NCBI RefSeq assembly: GCF_033110285.1 | Contig: NZ_CP136995.1 | Span: forward strand, 186,001-250,000 | Length of the DNA stretch: 64,000 nt | Direction of reading: 5' to 3' | From: Ottowia sp. SB7-C50 | Lineage (GTDB): Bacteria; Pseudomonadota; Gammaproteobacteria; Burkholderiales; Burkholderiaceae_C | In this document: positions 6,859-16,123 of the stretch, piece by piece | How positions within the stretch are numbered: the first letter of the stretch is position 1 | How the letters are laid out: each line of letters starts with the position of its first letter | Translations under genes and position numbers: made by a program | Notes under the pieces: model-generated | The model's input: only the letters and a program-made list of their open reading frames with translations | The model's database searches: none | Told to the model about the DNA's origin: nothing

Positions 6859-9800
6859 ATGAACGCCCCCCCTGCCCGAGCACATCCGCAAGGCGCTTGA
6901 AACCGTCACGCTCGACGACAAGTACAGCCTCGACTACGGCCGCGCCTTCATGAGCGGCGTGCAGGCGCTGGTCAAGCTGCCGATGCTGCAGCGCCAGCGC
7001 GACGCGCTGGCCGGCAAGAACACGGCGGGCTTCGTCAGCGGTTACCGCGGCTCGCCGCTGGGCGGCTACGACCAGGCGCTGTGGGGCGCACGCAAGCACC
7101 TGGAGGCGCAGAACATCGTGTTCCAGCCGGGGGGTGAACGAGGAGCTGGCGGCCACGGCCCTCTGGGGCACGCAGCAGCTGGGTTTTGCGCCGCCCGGCA
7201 GCAACAAGTTCGACGGCGTGTTCGGCATCTGGTACGGCAAGGGCCCGGGCGTAGACCGCTGCTCCGACGTGTTCAAGCATGCCAACATGGCGGGCACCAC
7301 GCCGTGGGGCGGCGTGATGGCGGTGGCCGGTGACGACCACGTGGCCAAGAGCAGCACCGCCGCGCACCAGAGCGACCACATCTTCAAGGCCTGCGGCCTG
7401 CCGGTGTTCTTCCCGTCCACGGTGCAGGAAATCCTGGACCTGGGCGTGCACGGTTTTGCCATGAGCCGCTATGCCGGCGTGTGGACCGGCATGAAGACGA
7501 TCCAGGAGGTGGTTGAATCCAGCGCCACCGCGCTGATCGACCCCGAGCGGGTGCAGATCCAGCTGCCCACCGACTTCCAGATGCCGCCGGGCGGCGTGCA
7601 CATCCGCTGGCCCGATGCCGCGCTGCCGCAGGAAGAGCGCCTGTTCAACTACAAGTGGTACGCCGCGCTGGCCTATGTGCGCGCCAACCGGCTGAACTAC
7701 AACGTGATTGAAGGGCCTCATGATCGCTTCGGCATCATCGCCAGCGGCAAGGCCTACAACGACACGCGCCAGGCGCTGCTCGACCTGGGGCTGGACGACG
7801 CCACCTGCCGCCACATGGGCATCCGCCTGCACAAGGTCAACGTGGTGTGGCCGCTCGAGGCGCAGATCACGCGCGACTTCGCCACCGGTCTGAAGGAAAT
7901 CCTGGTGGTGGAAGAAAAGCGCCAGGTCATCGAATACCAGCTGAAGGAGCAGCTTTACAACTGGCGCCCCGACGTGCGCCCCAACGTGCTGGGCAAGTAC
8001 ATCGAGAACGACGGCGCGCCGGGCGGCGAGTGGGCGCGCGCCAACCCGACGTCGGACACGCTGCTGCGCGCCACGGCCGACCTGACGCCTGCGCTGATCG
8101 CCCGCGCCATCGCCGCGCGGCTGAAAAAGCTGGACATCGACGCCGACATGACGGCGCGGCTGGACCGGCAACTGGCCATCCTCGACGCGTCGGAGCAGAC
8201 CATGCAGGTGCTGCAAAGCGCCGGCAGCGGCGCCGACCGCCTGCCGTGGTTCTGCTCGGGCTGCCCGCACAACACCAGCACGCGCGTGCCCGAGGGTTCG
8301 CGCGCCATGGCGGGCATCGGCTGCCATTTCATGACGATCTGGATGGACCGCAGCACCGTCGGCTTCACGCAGATGGGCGGCGAGGGCGTGCCGTGGGTCG
8401 GGCAGCAGCCGTTCAGCACCGACCAGCACATGTTCGCCAACCTGGGCGACGGCACCTACTACCACAGCGGTTCGCTGGCGGTGCGCCAGGCGGTGACGGC
8501 GGGCGTCAACATCACCTACAAGATTCTCTACAACGACGCCGTGGCCATGACCGGCGGCCAGCAGATCGGCGAGCGGCCCGAGGGGTTGTCGGTGATCCAG
8601 ATCGCGCAGAACATGCGTGCCGAAGGCGCGGCCAAGATCTGCGTGGTGACCGACGAGCCCGAGAAGTACGAAGGCGCGCAGGCCAAGGGTCTGCCCGACG
8701 GCATCGAGATCCATCATCGCGACAAGCTCGACGCCATCCAGCGCGAATTCCGCGAGATTCCCGGCACCACGGTCATCATCTACGACCAGACCTGCGCCAC
8801 CGAAAAGCGCCGCCGCCGCAAGCGCGGCAAGATGGTCGACCCGGCCAAGCGCGTCGTCATCAACGAGCTGGTGTGCGAGGGCTGCGGTGATTGCAGCGTG
8901 AAGAGCAACTGCCTCAGCGTCGAGCCGCTGGAGACCGAGTTCGGCCGCAAGCGCACCATCAACCAGAGCACCTGCAACAAGGACTATTCCTGCGTCAACG
9001 GCTTCTGCCCCAGCTTCATCACCGTGGAGGGCGGGCAACTCAAGAAAAAGGCCAAGGCCAAGTCGGGCGCCTCACCGTTCGAGCTGGGCGCTGTCCCTGA
9101 GCCACGCATCGCCGAGCCGCAACCCGGCGGCGCCTGGGGCATCGTGGTGGCGGGTGTGGGCGGCACCGGCGTCATCACCATCGGCCAGTTGCTGGGCATG
9201 GCCGCGCACATGGAAGGCAAGGGCATCGTCACGCAGGACGCGGCGGGCCTGGCGCAAAAGGGTGGCGCCACCTGGAGCCACGTGCTGATCGGCGCCACGC
9301 AGGACGACATCCGCACCACCCGGGTGGGCATGGCGGCGGCCGACCTGATCATCGGCTGCGACCCCATCGTGGCCGCCAACAAGGAAACCGTGTTGCGCAT
9401 GCGCGAAGGGCGCACGCATGTGGCGCTGAATTCGCATGGCACGCCGACGGCGGCGTTCGTCAAGGACAGCGCGTGGCAGAACCCGTCGGAGCGCTGCGCT
9501 GCCGACATCGGCCGCGCCGTCGGGCCGTCGGGCCTGTCGATGTTCGACGCCGACGCCGTGGCCAGCCAGTTGATGGGCGACACGCTGTACGTCAACCCGA
9601 TGCTGCTGGGCTACGCCTGGCAAAAGGGCTGGGTGCCGCTGACGCGCGAATCGCTGATGCGCGCGATTGAGCTGAACAACGTGCAGGTCGAGAACAACAA
9701 GACCGCCTTCGAATGGGGTCGTCAGGCCGCGCACGACCGCGCCCGCGTCGAGCGCCTGCTGGCCGGCGCCGGCGGGGCGCAGGTGATCGAGTTCAAGAAG

Positions 9801-10460
9801 CGCGAAACCATCGAATCCATCATTGCGCGGCGCGTCGAGTTCCTGACCGGCTACCAGAACGCTGCCTATGCGCAGACCTACCGCGACTTCGTGGCGAAGG
9901 TGCAGCAGGAAGAGGCCCGGCTGGGGAAGACGGCGCTTTCCGAAGCCGTGGCGCGCTACCTGTTCAAGCTGATGGCCTACAAGGACGAGTACGAAGTGGC
10001 GCGCCTGCACAGCGACCCGGCGTTCCTCAAGCGCATCGAGGACATGTTCGAGGGCGACTACACCATCAACTACCACCTCGCGCCGCCCATGACGGCCGAC
10101 CGCAACGAAAAGGGCGAGATGGTGAAGAAGAAGTACGGCCCATCGATGCTGCGCAACTTCAGGCTGCTGGCCAAACTCAAGGGCCTGCGTGGCGGCGCAT
10201 TCGACATCTTCGGCAAGACGGAGGAGCGCCAGACCGAGCGCGCGCTGATCCAGCAGTACCGCGCCAGCATCGAGGAAGTGCTGAAGTCGCTGAACGCCGA
10301 CAACCACGCCACCGCGGTCGACATTGCGCGCATTCCCGACCAGATCAAAGGCTACGGCCACGTGAAGGAGCGCAACCTGAAGGCGGCGCGCGAGCGCTGG
10401 AGCGCGCTGATGGCGCAGTATCGCCAGCCGGCAGCGCAGCCGGCGCGTCAGATCGCCTGA
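6859..10460 (+). CDS. Fused indolepyruvate ferredoxin oxidoreductase (alpha-gamma fusion), with two apparent homopolymer frameshifts
   Basis: This large fused 2-oxoacid oxidoreductase decarboxylates aryl-pyruvates to acyl-CoA, using thiamine diphosphate and passing electrons through iron-sulfur clusters. An AGGAG site precedes ATG 6859. As written, the frame breaks at C7 (6866-6872) and again at G6 (7129-7134). Removing one base from each restores a single protein of about 1199 residues starting MNAPLPEHIRKALETVTLDD and passing through FQPGVNEELAATALW. The middle holds the TPP-binding part (FCSGCPHNTSTRVPEGS, GGEGVPWVGQQPF). A 4Fe-4S module follows (CEGCGDCSVKSNC), then the gamma domain (VAGVGGTGVITIGQLLG). 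Everything after 7134 is one long open frame, so the gene is probably intact in the organism. Confidence 0.85.
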
Positions 10461-10622
10461 TCTGCCCGTGCGGGTCGCGGCCGCGGCGCACAACGTTCCG
10501 TGGTGGTGCCGGATCCATAGGGGGCTGAGCAGCAATCCGAGGTGCCCCCCTAATCGACCAGTCCAGGCGGGCTGGAAATTGGCCCGGCCTGGGACGGGTT
10601 TTCGGCGGCAGGCCTGCCTAAC

Positions 10623-10628
10623 TACAAT
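10623..10628 (+). promoter_or_regulatory. Possible -10 box upstream of yajC
   Basis: TACAAT stands out in a GC-rich gap of 273 bases before yajC. A matching -35 is poor (TTTTCG about 18 bases upstream). Nothing else in the gap is recognisable apart from a GGGGGC/GCCCCC inverted repeat near 10520-10550. Confidence 0.3.
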
Positions 10629-10733
10629 ACGCAGTTACCCGCGCGTCCACTGGGGCGCGCGCCGCACACAGTGGGCGGGTGCCTTCCATGAGCCCCCGCC
10701 TGTTGACCCGACCCCCATTTTCAGGAATCCGCC

Positions 10734-11066
10734 GTGTTCATTTCCAGCGCTTTCGCCCAAGCCGCCCCCGCTGCCGCCCCTGCCGGTGACATGAGTTCAT
10801 CGCTGATGAGCATGCTGCCTTTGCTGCTCATGTTCGTGGTGCTGTATTTCATCATGATCCGTCCGCAGATGAAGAAGCAGAAGGAGCATCGCGCCATGAT
10901 CGACGCCCTGGCCAAGGGCGACGAAGTCGTCACGGCGGGTGGTCTGCTGGGCAAGGTGACTTCGCTGTCCGACACCAGCCTCGGCCTGCAGGTGGCCAAT
11001 GGTGTCGAGGTGCAGATGCAGCGCAGCGCCGTGGTGCAGGTGCTGCCCAAGGGAACCATCAAGTAA
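10734..11066 (+). CDS. yajC: Preprotein translocase subunit YajC
   Basis: YajC is a 110-residue inner-membrane partner of SecD and SecF in the Sec translocon accessory complex. One transmembrane helix (SMLPLLLMFVVLYFIMI) is followed by RPQMKKQKEHR and the conserved cytoplasmic domain (LAKGDEVVTAGGLLGKV). The start is GTG, preceded by CAGGA. yajC, secD and secF follow in order on the same strand, the standard operon. Confidence 0.95.
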   Translation: MFISSAFAQAAPAAAPAGDMSSSLMSMLPLLLMFVVLYFIMIRPQMKKQKEHRAMIDALAKGDEVVTAGGLLGKVTSLSDTSLGLQVANGVEVQMQRSAVVQVLPKGTIK

Positions 11067-11129
11067 GCGCCGACTCGCATCGGGGCGGTTCACGCCTTCG
11101 CTGCCCCGCTGTCTTCAATTCGTTCCGCC

Positions 11130-13004
11130 ATGAACCGCTACCCCGTCTGGAAATACATCGTCATCCTCATCACGCTGGTGGTGGCGGCGATCTACACCTT
11201 GCCCAACTTCTTTGGCGAGTCGCCCGCGGTGCAGGTGTCGGCCGGCAAGGCGACCACGCGGGTGGATAACGAGACCCTGTCGCGGGTTGAAAGCGCGCTG
11301 AAGACCGCCAATGTGACGCCGCAGCGCCTGACATTGGAGGGCCATTCCGTCTGGGCGCGCTTCGATTCGCCGGACATCCAGCTCAAGGCCAAGGACGCCA
11401 TCGAGCGTGCGCTGAACCCCGATGCGGCCGATCCGTCGCACATCGTGGCGCTGAACCTGGTGCCGCGTTCGCCCGCGTGGCTGGCCGCGCTCAACGCCAA
11501 GCCGATGTACCTGGGCCTTGACCTGCGTGGCGGCGTGCACTTCATGCTGCAGGTGGATATGCGCACCGCCATCACCAAGCGCCTGGACACGCTGGCCAAC
11601 GACATCCGCGTGTCCCTGCGCGAGAAGGATGTGCGCCACGGCGGCATCAGCCGCGAGGGCAACAGCATCGACATCCGCGCGCGCGATGCCGCCACGCTGG
11701 AGGCCGCCCGTCGCGTCATCGTCGACACCATGCCCGACCTGCAGGTCGAGCAGACGGCCGACGCCGAGCCGCGCCTGGTGGCCACCTTCAAGCCGCAGGC
11801 GCTGCAAAAGGTGCAGACCGACGCCGTCAAGCAGAACATCACCACGCTGCACAACCGCGTCAACGAACTCGGCGTGGCTGAGCCGGTGATCCAGCAGCAG
11901 GGCGCCGACCGTGTGGTGGTCCAGTTGCCCGGCGTGCAGGACACGGCCAAGGCCAAGGACATCCTGGGTCGCACCGCCACGCTGGAGATGCGCCTGGTCG
12001 ACGAAAGCGCCGAGGGCCGCGCCGCCGAAGCGGGTGGCCCGGTGCCATTTGGTTCGGAGAAATTCCTGGAGCGCGATGGCCGCCCGGTCATCGTCAAGCG
12101 CCAGGTCATCCTGACCGGCGACAGCCTGACCGATGCGCAGCCCGGTTTTGACCAGCAGACGCAGCAGCCCAAGGTCGACCTGACGGTGGACGCCAAGGGC
12201 GGCCGCGTGATGCGCGACGTCAGCCGCGAGAACCTGAAGAAGCGCATGGCCATCGTGCTGTTCGAAAAGGGCAAGGGCGAGGTGCTGACCGCGCCGGTGA
12301 TCCAGGCCGAACTGGGCACGCGCTTCCAGATCTCGGGCTCGATGACCACCGTGGAGGCCAATGACCTGGCGCTGCTGCTGCGCGCCGGCTCGCTGGCGGC
12401 GCCGATGGAGATCATCGAGGAGCGCACCATCGGCCCCAGCCTGGGCGCCGAGAACATCAGCAAGGGCTTCCACAGCGTGACCTGGGGCTTCCTGGCCATC
12501 GTGGTGTTCATGGTCATCTATTACCACCTGTTCGGCATGTTCTCGGCCATCGCGCTGTCGTTCAACCTGCTGCTGCTGGTGGCCATCCTGTCCATGCTGC
12601 AGGCCACGCTGACGCTGCCCGGCATCGCGGCCGTGGCGCTGACGCTCGGCATGGCGATCGACGCCAACGTGCTGATCAACGAACGCATCCGCGAGGAGCT
12701 GCGCGGCGGTGCCTCGCCGCAGGCGGCCATCCACGCCGGCTACGACCGTGCGTGGGCCACCATCCTTGACTCCAACGTCACGTCGCTGATCGCCGGCCTG
12801 GCGCTGCTGGCCTTTGGTTCCGGCCCGGTGCGAGGCTTCGCGGTGGTGCACTGCATCGGCATCCTGACGTCCATGTTCTCGGCCGTGTTCTTCTCGCGCG
12901 GGCTGGTGAACTTCTGGTACGGGCGGCAGAAGAAACTCAAGACGGTGTCGATCGGCACCGTGTGGCGCCCTGCCCCCGAGGCGGTGGCGGACAAACAGGC
13001 CTGA
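11130..13004 (+). CDS. secD: Protein translocase subunit SecD
   Basis: A 624-residue RND-like subunit that, with SecF, uses the proton motive force to help finish protein export across the inner membrane. The first helix is at about residues 8-26 (KYIVILITLVVAAIYTLPNF). The large periplasmic P1 region follows and includes YLGLDLRGGVHFMLQVDM and NRVNELGVAEPVIQQQG. Five more helices lie at the C-terminus, with GMAIDANVLINERIREEL as the conserved motif. Length is close to E. coli SecD. It is the second gene of the yajC-secD-secF operon. Confidence 0.96.
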   Translation: MNRYPVWKYIVILITLVVAAIYTLPNFFGESPAVQVSAGKATTRVDNETLSRVESALKTANVTPQRLTLEGHSVWARFDSPDIQLKAKDAIERALNPDAADPSHIVALNLVPRSPAWLAALNAKPMYLGLDLRGGVHFMLQVDMRTAITKRLDTLANDIRVSLREKDVRHGGISREGNSIDIRARDAATLEAARRVIVDTMPDLQVEQTADAEPRLVATFKPQALQKVQTDAVKQNITTLHNRVNELGVAEPVIQQQGADRVVVQLPGVQDTAKAKDILGRTATLEMRLVDESAEGRAAEAGGPVPFGSEKFLERDGRPVIVKRQVILTGDSLTDAQPGFDQQTQQPKVDLTVDAKGGRVMRDVSRENLKKRMAIVLFEKGKGEVLTAPVIQAELGTRFQISGSMTTVEANDLALLLRAGSLAAPMEIIEERTIGPSLGAENISKGFHSVTWGFLAIVVFMVIYYHLFGMFSAIALSFNLLLLVAILSMLQATLTLPGIAAVALTLGMAIDANVLINERIREELRGGASPQAAIHAGYDRAWATILDSNVTSLIAGLALLAFGSGPVRGFAVVHCIGILTSMFSAVFFSRGLVNFWYGRQKKLKTVSIGTVWRPAPEAVADKQA

Positions 13005-13040
13005 TCGGGAGCGATGCACATGGAATTCTTAGTTTCGGCA

Positions 13041-13065
13041 TCACATGCGCTTCGCGCAGATGTGA
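13041..13065. promoter_or_regulatory. Intercistronic hairpin between secD and secF
   Basis: TCACAT/ATGTGA enclosing GCGC-TTC-GCGC forms a compact imperfect stem-loop in the 101-base gap between secD and secF. There is no T-tract, so it is more likely an mRNA processing or stability structure than a terminator. Confidence 0.4.
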
Positions 13066-13105
13066 GCCTGCACTGAAAACTCCACCTCAAGAATAGGACA
13101 GTCAG

Positions 13106-14056
13106 ATGGAGTTTTTCAAGATCGGGCGTGACATCCCCTTCATGCGCTATGCGTTGGTGTTCAACGTCATATCGATCGCCACCTTCGTGCTGGCGGTGTT
13201 CTTCCTCATCACGCGCGGGTTGCACCTGTCGGTCGAATTCACCGGCGGCACGGTGATGGAGGTCAGCTACAGCCAGGCGGCCGACCTCGGCAAGGTGCGC
13301 GGCACCGTGGCGTCGCTCGGCTATGGCGACGTGCAGGTGCAGAACTTCGGCACCGCACGCGACGTGCTGATCCGCCTGCCGGTGCAGCAAGGCAAGACGT
13401 CGGCCCAGCAAAGCGAGCAGGTGCTGCAGGCGCTGAAGGCCGCCACGCCCGACGTGCAGTTGCGGCGCACCGAATTCGTCGGTCCGCAAGTGGGGCAAGA
13501 GCTGACGACCGACGGCCTGAAGGCGCTGGCCTTCGTGGTCATCGGCATCATGATCTACCTGTCGATGCGCTTCGAGTGGAAATACGCCGTGGCCGGCATC
13601 ATTGCCAACCTGCACGACGTGATCATCATCATGGGCTTCTTCGCCTTTTTCCAGTGGGAGTTCTCGCTCTCGGTGCTGGCGGCGATCCTGGCGGTGCTGG
13701 GCTATTCGGTGAACGAGTCGGTGGTCATCTTCGACCGCATCCGCGAAAACTTCCGGCGCTACCGCAAGATGAGCACGGTGGAGATCATCAACAACTCGAT
13801 CACCGCCAACATCAGCCGCACCATCATCACGCACGGCTCGACCCAGGTCATGGTGCTGTCGATGCTGCTGTTCGGCGGCGAGACGCTGCACTACTTCTCC
13901 GTGGCGCTGACGATTGGTATCCTGTTCGGCATCTATTCGTCGGTGTTCGTGGCCGCCGCCATCGCCATGTGGCTGGGGATCAAGCGCGAAGACCTGGTCA
14001 AGGGCGGCCGCAAGGAGCACGACGCCAGCGACCCGAATTCCGGCGCCGTCGTCTAG
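13106..14056 (+). CDS. secF: Protein translocase subunit SecF
   Basis: The 316-residue partner of SecD. The first helix lies at about residues 17-37, followed by the periplasmic HLSVEFTGGTVMEVSY segment. A C-terminal block of five helices contains YSVNESVVIFDRIREN and ITHGSTQVMVLSMLLFGG, the family signatures. The ATG at 13106 follows AGGACAG. The TAG stop falls exactly at the left edge of a repeat element related to the one that interrupts norE, so the element may have supplied or displaced the original end of the gene. Confidence 0.95.
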   Translation: MEFFKIGRDIPFMRYALVFNVISIATFVLAVFFLITRGLHLSVEFTGGTVMEVSYSQAADLGKVRGTVASLGYGDVQVQNFGTARDVLIRLPVQQGKTSAQQSEQVLQALKAATPDVQLRRTEFVGPQVGQELTTDGLKALAFVVIGIMIYLSMRFEWKYAVAGIIANLHDVIIIMGFFAFFQWEFSLSVLAAILAVLGYSVNESVVIFDRIRENFRRYRKMSTVEIINNSITANISRTIITHGSTQVMVLSMLLFGGETLHYFSVALTIGILFGIYSSVFVAAAIAMWLGIKREDLVKGGRKEHDASDPNSGAVV

Positions 14057-14166
14057 GGCCTGTTCACGCTTGTTCCCTCCGGGTTGCGATCAAATAGGCC
14101 ATCGTCGGTGTTGCCATCACCTATCTTGGCGAGTGGCCTTTTTGACTCGCAATATGGTCATAGCGC
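14056..14166. mobile_element. Deleted copy of the 266-bp palindromic element
   Basis: Starts GGGCCTGTTCACGC exactly as the full element at 61775. It then jumps to TTCCCTCCGGGTTGCGATCA and the stem ending GGCCTTTTTGACTCGCAA; only a decayed right end remains. The first terminal repeat is cut short and the inner left stem is missing. The left flank is CTAG, as at the full copy. Confidence 0.75.
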
Positions 14167-14267
14167 CACCCGCACGGCGCTCGAAAAGCTCAACGCCCAG
14201 CCCGACCAGTTGCTACATTAAATGTAGCTACCGGCGCAGTCTGGGCAGGCGCAGCGGGGCGAAACCT

Positions 14268-14753
14268 TCAGTGCGCCACGCGGCGGCCGGCGTCGTCGCA
14301 CAACTCGTCCAGCACCAGTGCCCCGGGGCTGGCGCCCATGCGCCAGTACACCATCATCACGATGATCTTCAGGTCGCCCAGCGCCATGGGTTCGTCCGAG
14401 GCGGCCAGTGCGCGCTCGATCACCAGCTCGCGCAACTCGGGCGACAGCGCGCCAGCTTCTTCCAGGAACATCAGGCAGGCGATGCCTTCGCGGCCCAGAT
14501 GGGCCATCTCGCGCGGGCTGTAGATGCGCAGGCTGCCGGGCGCGGCTGGCCAGGTCGCAGCGGGCGCGTCCGGTGTCTGCGGCACATGGATGCCGCCGGC
14601 CGCGCAATCCAGGCCGTCCAGCCACTGCAGCGCCTGCTGGATGTCGCTGCGCTCGAAGCCCGCGCTCGACAGGCGCCGGCCCAGCTGATGGCGGTCGGGG
14701 CTGTCGCCGCCGCCACCGTAGTTCTCGTACACGTACACCAGCACTTCGTACAT
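14268..14753 (-). CDS. smg: Smg protein (DUF494)
   Basis: A 161-residue protein of the Smg/DUF494 family, which is commonly found next to dprA in beta- and gammaproteobacteria; its biochemical role is not established. Recognisable segments are MYEVLVYVYENYGG at the start, LSSAGFERSDIQQALQWLDGL, RIYSPREMAHLGREGIACLM and ALGDLKIIVMMVYWRMG near the end. It lies 113 bases downstream of dprA on the same strand and probably shares its transcript. Confidence 0.9.
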   Translation of the reverse strand: MYEVLVYVYENYGGGGDSPDRHQLGRRLSSAGFERSDIQQALQWLDGLDCAAGGIHVPQTPDAPAATWPAAPGSLRIYSPREMAHLGREGIACLMFLEEAGALSPELRELVIERALAASDEPMALGDLKIIVMMVYWRMGASPGALVLDELCDDAGRRVAH

Positions 14754-14866
14754 CGGGTCAATATAGCACCTGGCCCGTGCCCGGAAGGGCTGAACTGCGG
14801 CGCGGACGGGGTACCGTCAGCCCCGCGCGTGCGCTGCGCGCGGCACACGCCGTGCGGCTGCACGTG

Positions 14867-16027
14867 TCACGCGCTGCCCAGCCGCTGAAACAGGCCGCCC
14901 GGCAGCCGGCCCACGCGACCGTCGAGTTCCAGCGTCAGCAGGCCCGCCTGCAGCGTCGCCGTGTCCAGCCCGGTGCGGGCCAGCAGCGCGTCCAGGCTGA
15001 CGGGGTCGGCGCCCAGGGCCTGCAGCAGCTCGTCTTCATGGCTTGTGTCGGCACTGTGCGCAGTCTGTACGCCGTCTGATGCTTCAATAGTGATAGCGTT
15101 GACGGTGCCCGGCCAGCGCAATTCTTCCAGCACATCCTGCGCCGTTTCGACCAGCTTGGCGCCCTGGCGAATCAGCGCATGGCAGCCGCGCGACTGCGGG
15201 CTGTGGATGGAGCCGGGAATTGCGAACACCTCCTTGCCTTGCTCCACCGCCAGTCGCCCGGTGATGAGCGAGCCGGACTGCAACGCGGCCTCGACCACCA
15301 GCGTGCCCTGGCTCAAGCCGGCGATCAGGCGGTTGCGTTTGGGAAAGTTGGGTGGCAGCGGCGGCGTGCCCAGCGGGTATTCGCTGACGATCACGCCGCG
15401 CGCCGCGATGCGGTGCGCCAGGTCGAGGTGCTGGCGCGGGTAGACGCGGTCAATGCCGGTGCCGACCACGGCGACGGTGGCGAGCAGGTCGGCGCTGGCG
15501 CCGTCCAGCGCGCCTTCGTGCGCCGCGCCGTCGATGCCCAAGGCCAGGCCCGACACCACCGTCACGCCGCTCGCCGCCAGGGCGCGCGCGAACTGGCGCG
15601 CATTTTGCGCCCCTTGCGGCGTGGGGTTGCGGCTGCCGACCATGGCCAACGCGCGGTGGGGCCAATGTGGCGCACCGGCGCTGCCCGGCACCTGGCCCAT
15701 GGCATACAGCAGGCACGGCGGGTCTTCGGTGGCGAGCAGCGGCGCGGGATACGCGGCGTCGCCCAGCGTGATGACGCGCCGCGCCACGCCGGCCTGCGCC
15801 GCGTCCAGCCAGTCGAGCGTGGCGCGCAGTTGCGCCGCCAGCGTGTCGGGCGGCTGCGCCAGGGCGCTGGCTTGCGCGGGCGTCAGCAACTGGCGCAGGG
15901 CGGTGGACGGCTGGTCGAAGATGGCCTGCGGCAGTCCAAAGGCCGCCAGCAGGCGGCGTGCGGCGTCGTTGCCGATGCCCGGCGTCAACGTCAGGCGCAG
16001 CCAGGCTTGCAGTTCAACGGGGTCCAT
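14867..16027 (-). CDS. dprA: DNA processing protein DprA (Smf)
   Basis: DprA protects incoming single-stranded DNA and loads RecA during natural transformation. This 386-residue protein has an N-terminal SAM/HhH-like region (LRLTLTPGIGNDAARRLLAA). The Rossmann-like core carries MVGSRNPTPQGAQNARQF, VVSGLALGIDGAAHEGAL, FPKRNRLIAGLS and GKEVFAIPGSI, and a C-terminal winged-helix domain follows (LQALGADPVSLDALLARTGL). A small dispersed-repeat remnant around 15080-15095 codes for part of the linker before the last domain. It stands between lysM and smg. Confidence 0.94.
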   Translation of the reverse strand: MDPVELQAWLRLTLTPGIGNDAARRLLAAFGLPQAIFDQPSTALRQLLTPAQASALAQPPDTLAAQLRATLDWLDAAQAGVARRVITLGDAAYPAPLLATEDPPCLLYAMGQVPGSAGAPHWPHRALAMVGSRNPTPQGAQNARQFARALAASGVTVVSGLALGIDGAAHEGALDGASADLLATVAVVGTGIDRVYPRQHLDLAHRIAARGVIVSEYPLGTPPLPPNFPKRNRLIAGLSQGTLVVEAALQSGSLITGRLAVEQGKEVFAIPGSIHSPQSRGCHALIRQGAKLVETAQDVLEELRWPGTVNAITIEASDGVQTAHSADTSHEDELLQALGADPVSLDALLARTGLDTATLQAGLLTLELDGRVGRLPGGLFQRLGSA

Positions 16028-16123
16028 GCGCGGCGGGTTCAGGCAAGGTCATGCAGGATTCTGACCCGCATGCCGGCGCCGTGCCCTGTCCTGAAAACGA
16101 CGGGCGAAAGCGGCGTCCGCCGC

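Noticed and set aside
6859..7140. Programmed frameshifting in the oxidoreductase gene
   Set aside because: There is no slippery heptamer with a following structure, and two shifts in the same gene are both single added bases in homopolymers. Consensus error is simpler.
7035..9038. 667-codon antisense frame opposite the indolepyruvate oxidoreductase
   Set aside because: The Ala/Val/His/Gly-rich product has no recognisable domain; the plus-strand gene has cofactor motifs.
11115..13019. 634-codon open frame antisense to secD
   Set aside because: It mirrors secD in a high-GC region where antisense frames stay open by codon bias. The product is rich in His, Arg, Gln and Gly with no domain, and secD is certain.
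14160..14230. tRNA or small structured RNA after secF
   Set aside because: The stems belong to the deleted palindromic element and a GCTACATT/AATGTAGC remnant. No cloverleaf or anticodon arm can be drawn.
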